A DNA stretch of 38,103 nt from Clostridia bacterium (GTDB lineage: Bacteria > Bacillota > Clostridia > TANB77 > CAG-508), in contig JAGALX010000037.1 in NCBI GenBank assembly GCA_017625035.1, positions 1-38,103 of the forward strand, written 5' to 3'. Numbering within the stretch: position 1 is the stretch's first letter; each line of letters begins with the position of its first letter. The notes below the pieces were generated by a model. The model was not told the origin of the DNA. It saw only the letters and a program-made list of their open reading frames with translations, and did not search any database. Both the position numbers and the translations under genes were made by a program. Below, one piece after another: positions 1 through 9,706 of this stretch.

Positions 1-459
1 CTTTTCTTCTTCTTCTTTTTTCTTATCTTTTATACCAAATAGTTCACTTACAGTAAGAGGTTTTTGTTGTTTATTTCTGTATACTATATTATAATTTTTG
101 TTTTTATTTCTTTCTACAAAACCTATGTTATTTTTTTCAGATTGTTTTTTTATTTCTTTTTCCTCATTATTTTCTTCTGAAACAATTACTTCTCTTCTAA
201 TAATAACAGGAGCATTCTCCTTTTTTTTATCATTTTCTTTCTTTGTTTCTTTTTTTACTTCTTTTTTGTTTTTATTATTTACATCACTATTTTTAGACTG
301 TTCATTTTTTAATTTATCTTTTATCATTTTTGCCTGTTCTTCTTCTATAGAGCTTAAATGACTTTTTACACTAATCCCCAATTCATTCGCCTTTTCAATT
401 ATTTCCTTACTGGTTAGACTCATTTCTTTTGCAATTTCATGAATTTTAATCTTAGCCAA
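1..459 (-). CDS. infB: Translation initiation factor IF-2, N-terminal part (cut by window edge)
   Basis: IF-2 is the GTPase that brings initiator tRNA to the 30S subunit. Only the first 153 codons are in the window; the gene runs off the left edge, so the G domain is not seen. What is visible is the IF2_N helical module (residues about 1-50, starting AKIKIHEIAKEMSLTSKEII) followed by a long Lys/Glu/Asn-rich linker, the normal order in Firmicute IF-2. The start is TTG at 459, not an ATG: it is preceded by a strong GGGGGTGA ribosome binding site at proper spacing, and translation from it gives the conserved (M)AKIKIHE start. It is the last gene seen of the rimP-nusA-rnpM-infB operon, 21 bases after rnpM. 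The ylxQ (L7Ae-like) gene that often sits between rnpM and infB is absent. Confidence 0.93.
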   Translation of the reverse strand, partial: MAKIKIHEIAKEMSLTSKEIIEKANELGISVKSHLSSIEEEQAKMIKDKLKNEQSKNSDVNNKNKKEVKKETKKENDKKKENAPVIIRREVIVSEENNEEKEIKKQSEKNNIGFVERNKNKNYNIVYRNKQQKPLTVSELFGIKDKKKEEEEK

Positions 460-480
460 TAAATTTCACCCCCATTAATA

Positions 481-753
481 TTAAATTTTATTTATAATTT
501 CATCTCTTAAAACATTATATATATCATCATTTATTTTTGTTTCAAAGCTTTTTTCTAGTCTTTTTGATTTAATCATTTTTTCTAGACAATCTATGCTGTC
601 ACAAATATATGCACCTCTTCCATTTGCTTTGCCTGTTTTGTCTATATTTATTTGACCTTGTTTGTTTATTACAATTCTAATTAAATCTTTTTTATTTTTT
701 TGAACATTGCATCCTATACATGTTCGTTGTGGTATTTTTTTCAAATTTATCAC
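481..753 (-). CDS. rnpM: YlxR-family RNase P modulator RnpM
   Basis: This 90-residue protein belongs to the YlxR (DUF448) family, whose Bacillus member RnpM binds RNase P RNA and modulates its activity. The family signature is clear: an N-terminal RTCIGC (Cys12, Cys15), a central LIRIV strand and the GRGAYIC motif at residues 45-51, followed by a basic stretch with KSKRLEKSF. Length is typical. It lies 36 bases after nusA and 21 bases before infB in the same direction, the usual operon place. The role in RNase P control is family knowledge; the identification rests on motif plus context. Confidence 0.93.
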   Translation of the reverse strand: MINLKKIPQRTCIGCNVQKNKKDLIRIVINKQGQINIDKTGKANGRGAYICDSIDCLEKMIKSKRLEKSFETKINDDIYNVLRDEIINKI

Positions 754-789
754 TTCCTATTGTATTCACACATATTTTTTATATTAAGC

Positions 790-1935
790 TTATTCTTCAA
801 TTTCAGTAGATTCTTCTACAAGTTGCTCTGTTGCTTCTTCATTATTTTTTTCTTCTATCATTTTTCTGAATTGAGATTCGCTTTTTATATCAATTTTCCA
901 AGTAGTAAGTTTTGCTGCTAGTCTTACATTTTGACCTGATTTTCCTATAGCTAATGATAATTGTTCATCTGGAACTATAACTTGAGCAAATCTTTCTTCT
1001 TCATTTATATCTACTGCTAATACTTGGGCAGGTAATAATGCTGCTGAAATATAAATTGAAGGATCTGCATTCCATTCTATTACATCAATTTTTTCACCAT
1101 TTAGTTCATTTATTATATTTTGTATTCTAATTCCTTTTTGACCAACACAAGAACCAACTGGATCTATATTTTCGTTTGGTGAATAAACTGCAACTTTACT
1201 TCTGCTTCCTGGATCTCTAGATACACTTTTTATTTCAATTACACCTTCATATATTTCTGGAATTTCAAGTTCAAATAATTTTCTTACAAAATCGCCATTT
1301 GCTCTTGAAATAATTACTTGTGGAGAACCTTTTGCTCCTCTTTCTACATCAGTAACATATGCTCTTATTTTGTCATTAATCTTATATTTTTCTGTAGGAA
1401 TTTGCTCTTTAAGTGGCATTACACCTTCTAATTTTCCTAAGTCTAATACTACAATTCCACCATCAGCTTTTTGTATTAATCCAGAAACGATTTCACCTTT
1501 TCTGTCACTAAATTCTTCGAATAAGACGTTTCTTGAAGCTTCTCTTATTTTTTGAATTATAACTTGTTTTGCTGTTTGAGCTGCTATTCTACCAAAATCT
1601 CTTGGAATTATTTCTACTTGTGCTGTATCTCCAATTTCTAGGTTTTTATTTACTTTTTTTGCATCGTTTAAATTAATTTGAATTTTTTCATCTTCTACAA
1701 TTTCAACTACTTCTTTTTCTGCATAAACGTGTATTTCTCCTGTTTCTGCATTCATAGTTACTTTTACATTTTCTGTTGTTGAATCATAGTTTCTTTTATA
1801 TGCTGTTACTAGTGCTGTTTCTATTGATTCTAACATATATTCTTTTTTTATACCTTTTTCTTTTTCTAATTCATCCATTGCTATTATTAATTCTTTACTA
1901 TCTATAATTTTATTTTGTTTTGATTCACTTTTCAT
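790..1935 (-). CDS. nusA: Transcription termination/antitermination factor NusA
   Basis: NusA binds RNA polymerase and nascent RNA and controls pausing, termination and antitermination. The 381-residue protein has the short Firmicute layout: an N-terminal polymerase-binding domain (about 1-135), an S1 domain (about 145-210, with VSGLIQKADGGIVVLDLG), KH1 with DPVGSCVGQKG and KH2 with LSLAIGKSGQNVRLA, then an acidic tail. It lacks the C-terminal acidic repeats of Escherichia coli NusA, as expected in Firmicutes. The ATG at 1935 has GGAGG at good spacing. The gene starts 16 bases after rimP and is almost certainly co-transcribed with it from the promoter near 2500. Confidence 0.97.
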   Translation of the reverse strand: MKSESKQNKIIDSKELIIAMDELEKEKGIKKEYMLESIETALVTAYKRNYDSTTENVKVTMNAETGEIHVYAEKEVVEIVEDEKIQINLNDAKKVNKNLEIGDTAQVEIIPRDFGRIAAQTAKQVIIQKIREASRNVLFEEFSDRKGEIVSGLIQKADGGIVVLDLGKLEGVMPLKEQIPTEKYKINDKIRAYVTDVERGAKGSPQVIISRANGDFVRKLFELEIPEIYEGVIEIKSVSRDPGSRSKVAVYSPNENIDPVGSCVGQKGIRIQNIINELNGEKIDVIEWNADPSIYISAALLPAQVLAVDINEEERFAQVIVPDEQLSLAIGKSGQNVRLAAKLTTWKIDIKSESQFRKMIEEKNNEEATEQLVEESTEIEE

Positions 1936-1951
1936 TTTTTCAATTCCTCCT

Positions 1952-2416
1952 TTAATTACCCCAATTATAAAACTTTTTAATTAATGATATGTTTTTTCTT
2001 TCTATTTCTATTTCTTTGTTTTCTAATTCTATTGTTAATGTTTCTTCATTGTATTTTATTAGCTTTCCTATATATTCTTTTGAGTTTTCTACTGGCTTGA
2101 ATAACTTTATTGTTATTAATTCACCAATATTTTCTTTTAAATGTTTTTCTTTTCTTATCATTTTTTCAACACCTGTTGATGATACTTCTAAGAAGTATTG
2201 CTCTTTTATATAATCTTCTTCATCTAAAATGTCTGTAATTGCATTATTTACTTTTTCACAGTCATTTAAATCTATTTCTCCGTTCTCTTTTTCTATAAAT
2301 ATTCTTAGGAAATAGTCTTTTCCTTCTTTCGCATATTGAACATCATATAGTTTATATCCCAAATTATTTATTATTGGGGATATTCTATTTTCTATTTTTT
2401 CTTCTATATTTGCCAA
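1952..2416 (-). CDS. rimP: Ribosome maturation factor RimP
   Basis: RimP assists 30S subunit maturation. From the TTG at 2416 the protein is 154 residues, the usual family length, starting (L/M)ANIEEKIENRISPI and holding YFLEVSSTGVEKMIR, the conserved core of the N-terminal domain, followed by the C-terminal SH3-like domain (about 90-154). An open frame continues upstream to 2512, but I reject that start: GGGAGG lies 8 bases before the TTG, and a promoter and a strong leader hairpin occupy 2443-2520. It is the first gene of the nusA operon. RimP and NusA adjacency is near universal in bacteria. Confidence 0.95.
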   Translation of the reverse strand: MANIEEKIENRISPIINNLGYKLYDVQYAKEGKDYFLRIFIEKENGEIDLNDCEKVNNAITDILDEEDYIKEQYFLEVSSTGVEKMIRKEKHLKENIGELITIKLFKPVENSKEYIGKLIKYNEETLTIELENKEIEIERKNISLIKKFYNWGN

Positions 2417-2442
2417 TATATAATCCTCCCTTATCATAACTA

Positions 2443-2467
2443 AAGAGTGGGATTGGTTCCCACTCTT
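2443..2467 (-). promoter_or_regulatory. rimP leader hairpin
   Basis: A perfect inverted repeat: AAGAGTGGGA pairs with TCCCACTCTT around a five-base loop, giving a 10-bp stem in the rimP leader, 26 bases before the start codon. No uridine run follows, so it is not a classical terminator. From memory, an AGAGTGGG/CCCACTCT hairpin is a recurrent feature ahead of rimP in Firmicutes; its function here (attenuation, mRNA stability or protein binding) is inference. Confidence 0.8.
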
Positions 2468-2491
2468 CTGTCTTTTATATTTTGCTACTTT

Positions 2492-2520
2492 ATTATACCC
2501 TTTATTTTCCAAAAAATCAA
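2492..2520 (-). promoter_or_regulatory. Sigma-A-type promoter of the rimP-nusA operon
   Basis: On the minus strand TTGATT (2515-2520) and a perfect TATAAT (2492-2497) are separated by exactly 17 bases. The expected start near 2485 gives a leader of about 70 nt containing the rimP hairpin. Confidence 0.8.
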
Positions 2521-2767
2521 GCTTTTTTGTAGTTTTTCTTGAAAAATTATGTGCCAGAAATTAGTGTTTAAACTATACCTTTTTTATTATTATTCGAAAG
2601 CATTTAGGGTATAATTTTTTTTACATTTCTTATATTGTATTTTAAAATTCTAACAAATTTTAGTTGAAAATATTAAAAACTGCCAAATTTTAAGGGATTT
2701 TCATAATTTTTTTATACAAAATCATAATTTATTAATATTTTATTAATATTTTATTTGTACTCCAAAC

Positions 2768-3268
2768 TTATTCTTCAAAATATTCACTAATTTCTTGTAA
2801 TTCCTCAAACTTTACTTGTCTTAATATTTCATAAGTAATTATTGCAACAGAATTTGATAAATTTAATGATCTTAGCACTTTTTTCATTGGTATTCTTATT
2901 GTATTTTCTATATATTTTTGAAGCAAATCCTCTGGTAAGCCTTTTGTTTCTTTTCCATATAATACAAATACTTCATCAAATTTTGTATAATCTACATCAG
3001 AATAGCAATGAGTTGCTTTTGTACTTGCAAAAAACATATTATTTTCTTCTGGTTTATATTTTTCTAGAAATTCTTGCAAGGATTCATGATATTCTATATC
3101 TAACTTATCCCAATAATCTAATCCTGCTCTTTTTAGGTATTTGTCATTTATTTCAAATCCTAATGGTTTTACTAAATGAAGTTTTGCGCCTGTTATAGCA
3201 CATGTTCTTGCTATGTTTCCTGTATTTTGTGGTATTTCAGGCTCCACCATTACTATATTTATTTTCAT
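2768..3268 (-). CDS. trmL: tRNA (cytidine(34)-2'-O)-methyltransferase TrmL
   Basis: TrmL is a SPOUT-class S-adenosylmethionine enzyme that 2'-O-methylates the wobble base of certain leucine tRNAs. The 166-residue protein shows the three SPOUT motifs: NTGNIARTC (15-23), LYGKETKGLP (103-112) and RSLNLSNSVAI (133-143), the last two forming the knotted cofactor pocket. Length matches TrmL, which lacks the extra N-terminal domain of SpoU/TrmH enzymes. The ATG at 3268 has AAAGGAA upstream. It stands alone, transcribed away from mutS2 and separated from rimP by 350 bases. The exact tRNA target is family knowledge. Confidence 0.94.
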   Translation of the reverse strand: MKINIVMVEPEIPQNTGNIARTCAITGAKLHLVKPLGFEINDKYLKRAGLDYWDKLDIEYHESLQEFLEKYKPEENNMFFASTKATHCYSDVDYTKFDEVFVLYGKETKGLPEDLLQKYIENTIRIPMKKVLRSLNLSNSVAIITYEILRQVKFEELQEISEYFEE

Positions 3269-3470
3269 TTTTATTTCAATTCCTTTCTCGCATCTTTAAC
3301 ATTTTTATTATATATATTTTAAAATTTATTGATATTTTCAAATTAGTTATTTTGAATTATATCAAATAATTAAACATATTGTAAGTCTTTTGCTTTAAAT
3401 GTATATATTTTTTAGCAATTTTGTGATATTATATTAAGCATAAAACTAATAAACAAGAATGGTGGTTATC

Positions 3471-5843
3471 ATGTTAGAAAAAAATTACATAAAATTAGAA
3501 TTAAACAAAATTTTAAATATATTAGAAGAATATTGTGTTACTGAAGTTGGAAAAAACTTTCTAAAAACTCTATCCCCTTCAAATAATAAACTAATTGTAA
3601 AACATCTATTATCAGAAACGACTCAAGCATATAATTTATTATCAGAAAGTGGTAATCCTCCAATTTCCGAGCTATATGATTATGCTAAACTTATAAAATT
3701 ACTTGAAAGTTCTGCTACACTTTCGTGTAAAAATTTATTATTTGTTGCACATATTCTAAAAACTTCTAAGGAGCTAAAAACTTATTTTTCTTCTGTAGAA
3801 AATGCTTCTAAATATGATTCATTAGAAAACTATTTTAACAATCTATATACTAATTCTGATTTAGAAAATACTATTTTTAGGTCAATATTAGATGAAAATA
3901 CTATTGCAGATGAAGCATCGTCTACACTTAATAGCATAAGAAGAAAAAAACGCAATTTAGAAGCTTCTATCAAAGAAAATTTAAATAGATTTATCCACTC
4001 ATCATCATATTCAAAATTTATAATGGATCCTATAATAACAATTAGAAATAACCGATATGTAATCCCTGTAAAAGTTGAATATAAAGAAAATATAAAAGGA
4101 TTTGTTCATGATGTTTCTTATAGTGGCTCTACTGTGTATATTGAACCAATTTCTATTTTTGAACTAAATAACCAAATACATAATTTACAATTAGAAGAAA
4201 ATGTTGAAATTGAAAAAATTTTAAAAGAGCTTTCAAATTCAATATTTCCTATAACTAATAATATAAAATTATCTTTGGAATCTATTGGAAACTTAGATTT
4301 AATTTTTGCTAAAGCAAAATTTTCTGTAGCTACTGATAGCACAGAACCCCTAATAAATGAAGAAAAAATTGTGTATTTAAAAGAAGCTCGACATCCACTA
4401 ATTGATTCAAAATTAGTTGTACCCATCGATATAGAAATTGGAAAAAAATATACATCTTTAATTATAACAGGTCCTAATACTGGCGGAAAAACTGTAAGTT
4501 TGAAAACAACCGGACTTCTTTGTTTAATGGCTTATCTAGGACTTCATATTCCTGCAAAAGAAGGTAGCAGTTTATTTGTTTTTGATAATGTTTTTGCAGA
4601 TATTGGTGATGAACAAAGTATACAAGAATCTCTTAGTACATTTTCATCTCATATGCTAAATATTGTAGATATATATAACCAAGCAACTGAAAAAAGTCTT
4701 ATTCTAGTAGACGAATTAGGCTCTGGAACAGATCCACTTCAAGGCGCTAATTTAGCTATTAGTATATTAGAATATTTCCACAATTTAGGAGCTATTTGTC
4801 TTGCTACAACTCACTACCAAGAAATTAAAAATTATGCTCTTGTTACAGATGGTTTTGAAAATGCAAGCTCTGAATTTGATATTGAAAATTTAAAACCTAC
4901 ATACAAACTTTTAGTTGGTGTCCCTGGAAAAAGTAATGCATTTGCAATTACAAAAAGACTTGGAATGCCTGATTCAATTTTATCAAGAGCTCAAGAACTT
5001 ATGAATGATGACCACATTAGTGTTGAAGAGCTTATTAAAAATATATATGATGATAAGCTAGAAATTGAAAAAGAAAAAGAAAAAATCAAAAAAAATTCTA
5101 ATCAAATAGAAATGCTTAGAAAATCATTAGATTCAAAAAATGCTGCTTTTAACGATAAAGAAACTACAATTATTGAAAAAGCCAAAATTGAAGCTCGTGA
5201 AATATTACTAAAAGCTAAGAGGAATGCTAATTCTATTATTTCAGAATTAAATAAATTGTATTCAAATGATTCTAGTAATTCATTAAAACAAGCTAATTCT
5301 ATTAGAAATAAATTAAATGAAAATATTCAAGAAATTTCTACTATAGTCAAATCTACAGATAATGCTTCTACAAACATTAAAAATGTAGAAATTGGAATGA
5401 GTGTATTAGTAAAAACTTTAAATCAACAAGGAGTTATATTAAGTCTTCCTAATAAATCGAATGAAGTTCAAGTTCAAATTGGAAGTATGAAAATGAATGT
5501 TAAACTAAATAATTTATCATTAGTAAAAGTAACGAAAAATGAAAAAATAAACAATGTTTATAATACAAAAACTCCTGGAAATAAATTAAAAAGTAAAACT
5601 GCAACTACTGAAATAAATGTTATTGGTCAAAATGTTGAAGAAGCAATTTTTGTTATCGATAAATTTTTGGATGACTCAGCTTTAGCCAATTTACCAAACG
5701 TTAGAATTGTCCATGGTAAAGGTACTGGAAAATTGCGTAAGGGTATTCATGATTATTTAAAAAGACATCCTCATGTGAAAACCTTTAGATTAGGCGTTTT
5801 CGGTGAAGGTGAAATGGGCGTTACTATTGTTGAATTGAAATAG
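3471..5843 (+). CDS. mutS2: MutS2 family ATPase with C-terminal Smr domain
   Basis: MutS2 proteins are MutS paralogues without the mismatch-recognition domains; they act on branched DNA and, in Bacillus, on collided ribosomes. The protein has the MutS core and coiled coil (to about 300), Walker A ITGPNTGGKT near residue 330, an ILVDELGSGTDP Walker B/signature region, a Lys/Glu-rich coiled coil (about 515-620) and a C-terminal Smr domain (about 715-790) with HGKGTGKLRKG. The usual LDLRG at the start of Smr is replaced by INVIGQ. An ATG 12 bases upstream is in frame, but the ATG at 3471 has GGTGG at 5 bases and gives the normal start MLEKNYIKLELNKIL. A terminator follows the stop. Confidence 0.95.
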   Translation: MLEKNYIKLELNKILNILEEYCVTEVGKNFLKTLSPSNNKLIVKHLLSETTQAYNLLSESGNPPISELYDYAKLIKLLESSATLSCKNLLFVAHILKTSKELKTYFSSVENASKYDSLENYFNNLYTNSDLENTIFRSILDENTIADEASSTLNSIRRKKRNLEASIKENLNRFIHSSSYSKFIMDPIITIRNNRYVIPVKVEYKENIKGFVHDVSYSGSTVYIEPISIFELNNQIHNLQLEENVEIEKILKELSNSIFPITNNIKLSLESIGNLDLIFAKAKFSVATDSTEPLINEEKIVYLKEARHPLIDSKLVVPIDIEIGKKYTSLIITGPNTGGKTVSLKTTGLLCLMAYLGLHIPAKEGSSLFVFDNVFADIGDEQSIQESLSTFSSHMLNIVDIYNQATEKSLILVDELGSGTDPLQGANLAISILEYFHNLGAICLATTHYQEIKNYALVTDGFENASSEFDIENLKPTYKLLVGVPGKSNAFAITKRLGMPDSILSRAQELMNDDHISVEELIKNIYDDKLEIEKEKEKIKKNSNQIEMLRKSLDSKNAAFNDKETTIIEKAKIEAREILLKAKRNANSIISELNKLYSNDSSNSLKQANSIRNKLNENIQEISTIVKSTDNASTNIKNVEIGMSVLVKTLNQQGVILSLPNKSNEVQVQIGSMKMNVKLNNLSLVKVTKNEKINNVYNTKTPGNKLKSKTATTEINVIGQNVEEAIFVIDKFLDDSALANLPNVRIVHGKGTGKLRKGIHDYLKRHPHVKTFRLGVFGEGEMGVTIVELK

Positions 5844-5844
5844 C

Positions 5845-5876
5845 AAGGACTGGAAATCTTCCAGTCTTTCTTCTTA
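5845..5876 (+). terminator. Rho-independent terminator of mutS2
   Basis: GACTGGAA and TTCCAGTC form an 8-bp stem around the loop ATC, extended by a G-U and two A-U pairs, and followed by the T-rich tract TTTCTTCTTATTT just after the mutS2 stop. Confidence 0.85.
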
Positions 5877-6103
5877 TTTAATTTTTGCAATATGTCTGTC
5901 TGTTTTTATTATTTTTTTCTATTTTTCTTTCCATTACTTTTTTAAATGTAGAATTTGCATTATATACAAGGATAGGTAATATTGTTTATTTTTTAATTAT
6001 CTATCAATTTTGTATTACTAATACGAAAACAGTAATTAAGGTTTTCTTAAATAGGAAAGTATTATTAGTTAATTTTTACTCATATATTGAACTTTCCTAT
6101 TAT
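5877..6103. other. Non-coding gap between convergent mutS2 and tuf, with an 11-bp inverted repeat
   Basis: The 325-base gap between the two stop codons holds the two terminators and, between them, a perfect inverted repeat: AATAGGAAAGT (6050-6060) and ACTTTCCTATT (6091-6101), separated by 30 bases. It could fold at the end of the tuf message, beyond the tuf terminator, or be a relic. I see no RNA gene and no credible protein here; an open frame crossing into tuf in antisense lacks a ribosome binding site. Confidence 0.6.
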
Positions 6104-6149
6104 ATAAAAAATAGCAGGGCTATTACAAGTGTTTGTAATCCCTACTATT
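6104..6149 (-). terminator. Rho-independent terminator of tuf
   Basis: On the minus strand AATAGTAGGG pairs with CCCTGCTATT (one G-U pair), continued by ATTACAA/TTGTAAT with a two-base bulge, and followed by a T run. It starts about 20 bases after the tuf stop. Confidence 0.88.
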
Positions 6150-6168
6150 ATTTTTTTAAATTTAATTA

Positions 6169-7371
6169 TTATTCGATAACTTCAGCTACAACTCCTGAAC
6201 CTACTGTTCTTCCACCTTCACGAATAGCGAATCTTAATCCTTTTTCTATAGCGATTGGTGTGATTAATTCGATTGTCATATCTACGTTATCACCAGGCAT
6301 ACACATTTCTGTTCCTTCTGGTAATGTTATAACACCTGTAACGTCTGTTGTTCTGAAATAGAATTGTGGTCTGTAGTTTGTGAAGAATGGTGTATGACGT
6401 CCACCTTCTTCTTTTTTAAGAACGTATACTTGTGCTTTGAATTTTGTATGTGGATGTATTGTTCCTGGTTTTGTTAAAACTTGTCCTCTTTCAACTTCTT
6501 CTCTTTGAATACCTCTTAAAAGAACACCAATGTTATCTCCAGCTTCAGCTTGGTCTAATAATTTTCTGAACATTTCTACACCAGTAACAACTGTTTTTCT
6601 AGATTCATTTGATAATCCAACAATTTCAACTTCGTCTTGAACTTTAACAAGTCCTCTTTCAACTCTACCAGTAACAACTGTTCCTCTTCCTGTAATTGTG
6701 AATACGTCTTCGATTGGCATTAAGAATGGTTGGTCAACTGGTCTTTCTGGTGTTGGGATATAGCTATCAACAGCATCCATTAATTCTTTCATAGGAGCAT
6801 AAACAGCTTCATTTGGATCTGAAGATGTAGATTCTAATACGTTTAATGAAGATCCTTTTATAATTGGAATATCATCTCCTGGGAATTCGTATTGTGATAA
6901 TAAGTCTCTAACTTCCATTTCAACTAAATCTAATAATTCTGGATCATCAACCATATCACATTTGTTTAAGTATACTACTATATATTTAACACCAACTTGT
7001 CTAGCAAGTAATATATGTTCTTTTGTTTGTGGCATTGGTCCATCAGCTGCAGAAACAACTAATATAGCACCATCCATTTGAGCAGCACCTGTGATCATGT
7101 TTTTAACATAGTCAGCATGTCCTGGACAGTCAACGTGAGCATAGTGTCTGTTTTCTGTTTCGTACTCAACGTGAGCTGTGTTAATTGTGATTCCTCTTTC
7201 TCTTTCTTCTGGAGCACCGTCGATTTGATCATATGCTTCGAATTTAGCTTTTCCTAATAAACTTAAATATTTTGTAATAGCTGCTGTTGTTGTTGTTTTA
7301 CCATGATCAACGTGACCAATAGTACCAATGTTAACATGTGGTTTTGTTCTTTCAAATTTTTCCTTAGCCAT
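6169..7371 (-). CDS. tuf: Elongation factor Tu
   Basis: EF-Tu carries aminoacyl-tRNA to the ribosome as a GTP complex. The 400-residue protein is full length: G1 GHVDHGKT (19-26), the switch I region with [10 protein letters not shown]3 [12 protein letters not shown]4 NKCD, then beta-barrel domains 2 and 3 ending in GRTVGSGVV. The ATG has AGGAGG at good spacing. It is the last gene of the rpsL-rpsG-fusA-tuf string, 114 bases after fusA, and is closed by a strong terminator. I see no convincing separate promoter in the fusA-tuf gap. Confidence 0.99.
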   Translation of the reverse strand: MAKEKFERTKPHVNIGTIGHVDHGKTTTTAAITKYLSLLGKAKFEAYDQIDGAPEERERGITINTAHVEYETENRHYAHVDCPGHADYVKNMITGAAQMDGAILVVSAADGPMPQTKEHILLARQVGVKYIVVYLNKCDMVDDPELLDLVEMEVRDLLSQYEFPGDDIPIIKGSSLNVLESTSSDPNEAVYAPMKELMDAVDSYIPTPERPVDQPFLMPIEDVFTITGRGTVVTGRVERGLVKVQDEVEIVGLSNESRKTVVTGVEMFRKLLDQAEAGDNIGVLLRGIQREEVERGQVLTKPGTIHPHTKFKAQVYVLKKEEGGRHTPFFTNYRPQFYFRTTDVTGVITLPEGTEMCMPGDNVDMTIELITPIAIEKGLRFAIREGGRTVGSGVVAEVIE

Positions 7372-7485
7372 TTTTAAATTCCTCCTTTAATTTTTGAGAT
7401 TGCTCTCTTTAATTTATATTTGAAAATTAATAACAATTTTTTCATCGTCATTTTATAATATTTCTATTAAAAATGCAAGTATTTT

Positions 7486-9567
7486 TTAGTCTTTTTTAGC
7501 TTTACTAGCAACTATTGTGTCTAGTACAGATTTTGGAACTTCTTCATAGTGAGATGGTTCCATTGCATATGTTCCTCTTCCTTGTGTTTTAGAACGTAAG
7601 TCTGTTGCATAACCAAACATTTCTGATAATGGAATAAATCCTCTTATTACTTGGTTACCACTTCTTGCTTCCATACCTTCCATTTTTCCACGTCTAGCGT
7701 TGATATCTCCAATAACATCTCCCATGTATTCTTCTGGAACTGTTACTTCAACTTTCATAATAGGCTCTAATATAACAGATTTAGCTTGTTTACAAGCTTC
7801 TTTAAATGCCATAGAAGCAGCTATTTTGAATGCCATTTCTGAAGAGTCAACTTCGTGATATGAACCGTCTACTAATGTAGCTTTGAAATCGATAACTGGG
7901 TATCCTGCAAGTATACCGTTATCAGCAGCTTCTCTAATTCCTTCTTCAACTGGTTTGATGTATTCTTTTGGAACAGCTCCACCAACGATTTTGCTTTCAA
8001 ATTTAATACCAGAACCTGGCTCTAATGGTTCCATTTCAATCCAAACATCACCATATTGACCATGTCCACCTGATTGACGAACGAATTTTCCTTGAACTTT
8101 AACTTTATTTCTAATTGTTTCTTTGTAAGAAACTTGTGGTTTACCTACTGAACATTCAACTTTGAATTCTCTTTTTAATCTATCAACGATAATATCTAAG
8201 TGTAATTCACCCATACCAGCTATGATAGTTTGTCCTGTTTCTTGATCTGTATGTGTTTTGAATGTTGGATCTTCTTCAGCAAGTTTTGCTAAAGCTATAC
8301 CCATTTTTTCGCTATTAGCTTTGTCTTTTGGCTCTATAGCGATATCGATAACAGGCTCTGGGAATTCCATTGATTCTAATATAACTGGTGCACTTGCATC
8401 ACATAATGTATCACCTGTAGATACATCTTTTAATCCAACTGCAGCAGCGATATCTCCTGCGTAAACTTTACTTAAATCTTCTCTATGATTTGCATGCATT
8501 AATAGTAATCTTCCGATTCTATCTTTTTTACCTTTATTTGCATTTAATATTGTTGATCCAGAATCTAATGTTCCTGAATAAACTCTTATAAAACATAATT
8601 TTCCAACAAATGGATCTGTTGCAATTTTGAATGCTAATGCAGAAAATGGTTCACTGTCACTAGCTTTTCTTTCTGTTTCATTTCCATCTAAATCAACACC
8701 TTTAATAGCTGGTATGTCTAATGGAGATGGTAAGTATTCAACAACTGCGTTTAATAATTCTTGAACACCTTTGTTTTTGTATGATGAACCACATGTCATT
8801 GGAACTATTGTGTTAGCGATTGTTCCTTTTCTTAGACCTAATTTGATTTCTTCTTCAGAAAGTTCTCCTTCTTCTAAGTATTTCATCATTAATTCATCAT
8901 CTTGTTCTGCAGCAGCTTCAATCATTTTTGATCTGTATTCTTCAGCTTTTGATTGTAAATCTGCAGGAATTTCTGTTTCTTCAATTTCTATTCCTTTTTC
9001 GTCTTTATGAATAAAAGCTTTCATTTTTATTAAGTCAACAATTCCTTGGAAATTGTCTTCTGCACCAACTGGTAATTGAATTGGAACAGGATTTGATCCT
9101 AAACGATCTTTTACTTGGTCTATACAAGCATAGAAATCTGCACCTGTAATATCCATTTTATTAACATAGATCATTCTTGGAACTTGATATTTGTCAGCTT
9201 GTCTCCAAACTGTTTCTGATTGTGGTTGAACTCCACCTTTAGCAGCTAATACTAAAACTGAACCATCAAGAACTTTTAAAGATCTTTCAACTTCAACTGT
9301 AAAGTCAACGTGACCTGGTGTGTCGATTATGTTGATTCTGTGATCTAACCAACGACATGTTGTAGCAGCAGAAGTAATTGTTATACCTCTTTCTTGCTCT
9401 TGAACCATCCAGTCCATTGTTGCTCCACCTTCGTGAACTTCTCCTATTTTATGTGTTTTACCTGTATAAAATAGAATTCTTTCTGTTGTTGTTGTTTTAC
9501 CAGCATCAATGTGAGCCATTATTCCTATATTTCTTGTTTTTTCTAAAGGAAATTCTCTTCCAGCCAT
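7486..9567 (-). CDS. fusA: Elongation factor G
   Basis: EF-G is the GTPase that drives translocation of tRNAs and mRNA. The 693-residue protein has the full five-domain layout: G domain with [13 protein letters not shown] (about 17-29), DTPGHVDF and NKMD; domain II; domain III with GMGELHLDI; domain IV with [12 protein letters not shown]; and domain V with [17 protein letters not shown] lies five bases before the ATG. It follows rpsG after 182 bases that contain a two-level hairpin just behind the rpsG stop. Length and motifs fit the canonical str-operon EF-G rather than a ribosome-protection paralogue such as TetM. Confidence 0.99.
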   Translation of the reverse strand: MAGREFPLEKTRNIGIMAHIDAGKTTTTERILFYTGKTHKIGEVHEGGATMDWMVQEQERGITITSAATTCRWLDHRINIIDTPGHVDFTVEVERSLKVLDGSVLVLAAKGGVQPQSETVWRQADKYQVPRMIYVNKMDITGADFYACIDQVKDRLGSNPVPIQLPVGAEDNFQGIVDLIKMKAFIHKDEKGIEIEETEIPADLQSKAEEYRSKMIEAAAEQDDELMMKYLEEGELSEEEIKLGLRKGTIANTIVPMTCGSSYKNKGVQELLNAVVEYLPSPLDIPAIKGVDLDGNETERKASDSEPFSALAFKIATDPFVGKLCFIRVYSGTLDSGSTILNANKGKKDRIGRLLLMHANHREDLSKVYAGDIAAAVGLKDVSTGDTLCDASAPVILESMEFPEPVIDIAIEPKDKANSEKMGIALAKLAEEDPTFKTHTDQETGQTIIAGMGELHLDIIVDRLKREFKVECSVGKPQVSYKETIRNKVKVQGKFVRQSGGHGQYGDVWIEMEPLEPGSGIKFESKIVGGAVPKEYIKPVEEGIREAADNGILAGYPVIDFKATLVDGSYHEVDSSEMAFKIAASMAFKEACKQAKSVILEPIMKVEVTVPEEYMGDVIGDINARRGKMEGMEARSGNQVIRGFIPLSEMFGYATDLRSKTQGRGTYAMEPSHYEEVPKSVLDTIVASKAKKD

Positions 9568-9706
9568 ATTTGCCTCCTTTATTTCGTATTAAAATATATT
9601 TAATGTGAATTTTATAATATAACAAATTAACTATTTAAAAATACTTTAATAAAAAATATTTATAAAAAGTTAATAAGCTATTTTATATATAAATTTATTT
9701 TGGTAC

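Noticed and set aside
98..361. Plus-strand open frame over infB
   Set aside because: Low-complexity antisense of the Lys/Glu-rich IF-2 linker; no ribosome binding site.
2417..2512. N-terminal extension of RimP (to 186 residues)
   Set aside because: It covers the promoter and leader hairpin; the TTG at 2416 has GGGAGG at correct spacing and gives the family length.
5885..6361. Plus-strand open frame after mutS2
   Set aside because: Runs into tuf in antisense, contains the tuf terminator and has no ribosome binding site.
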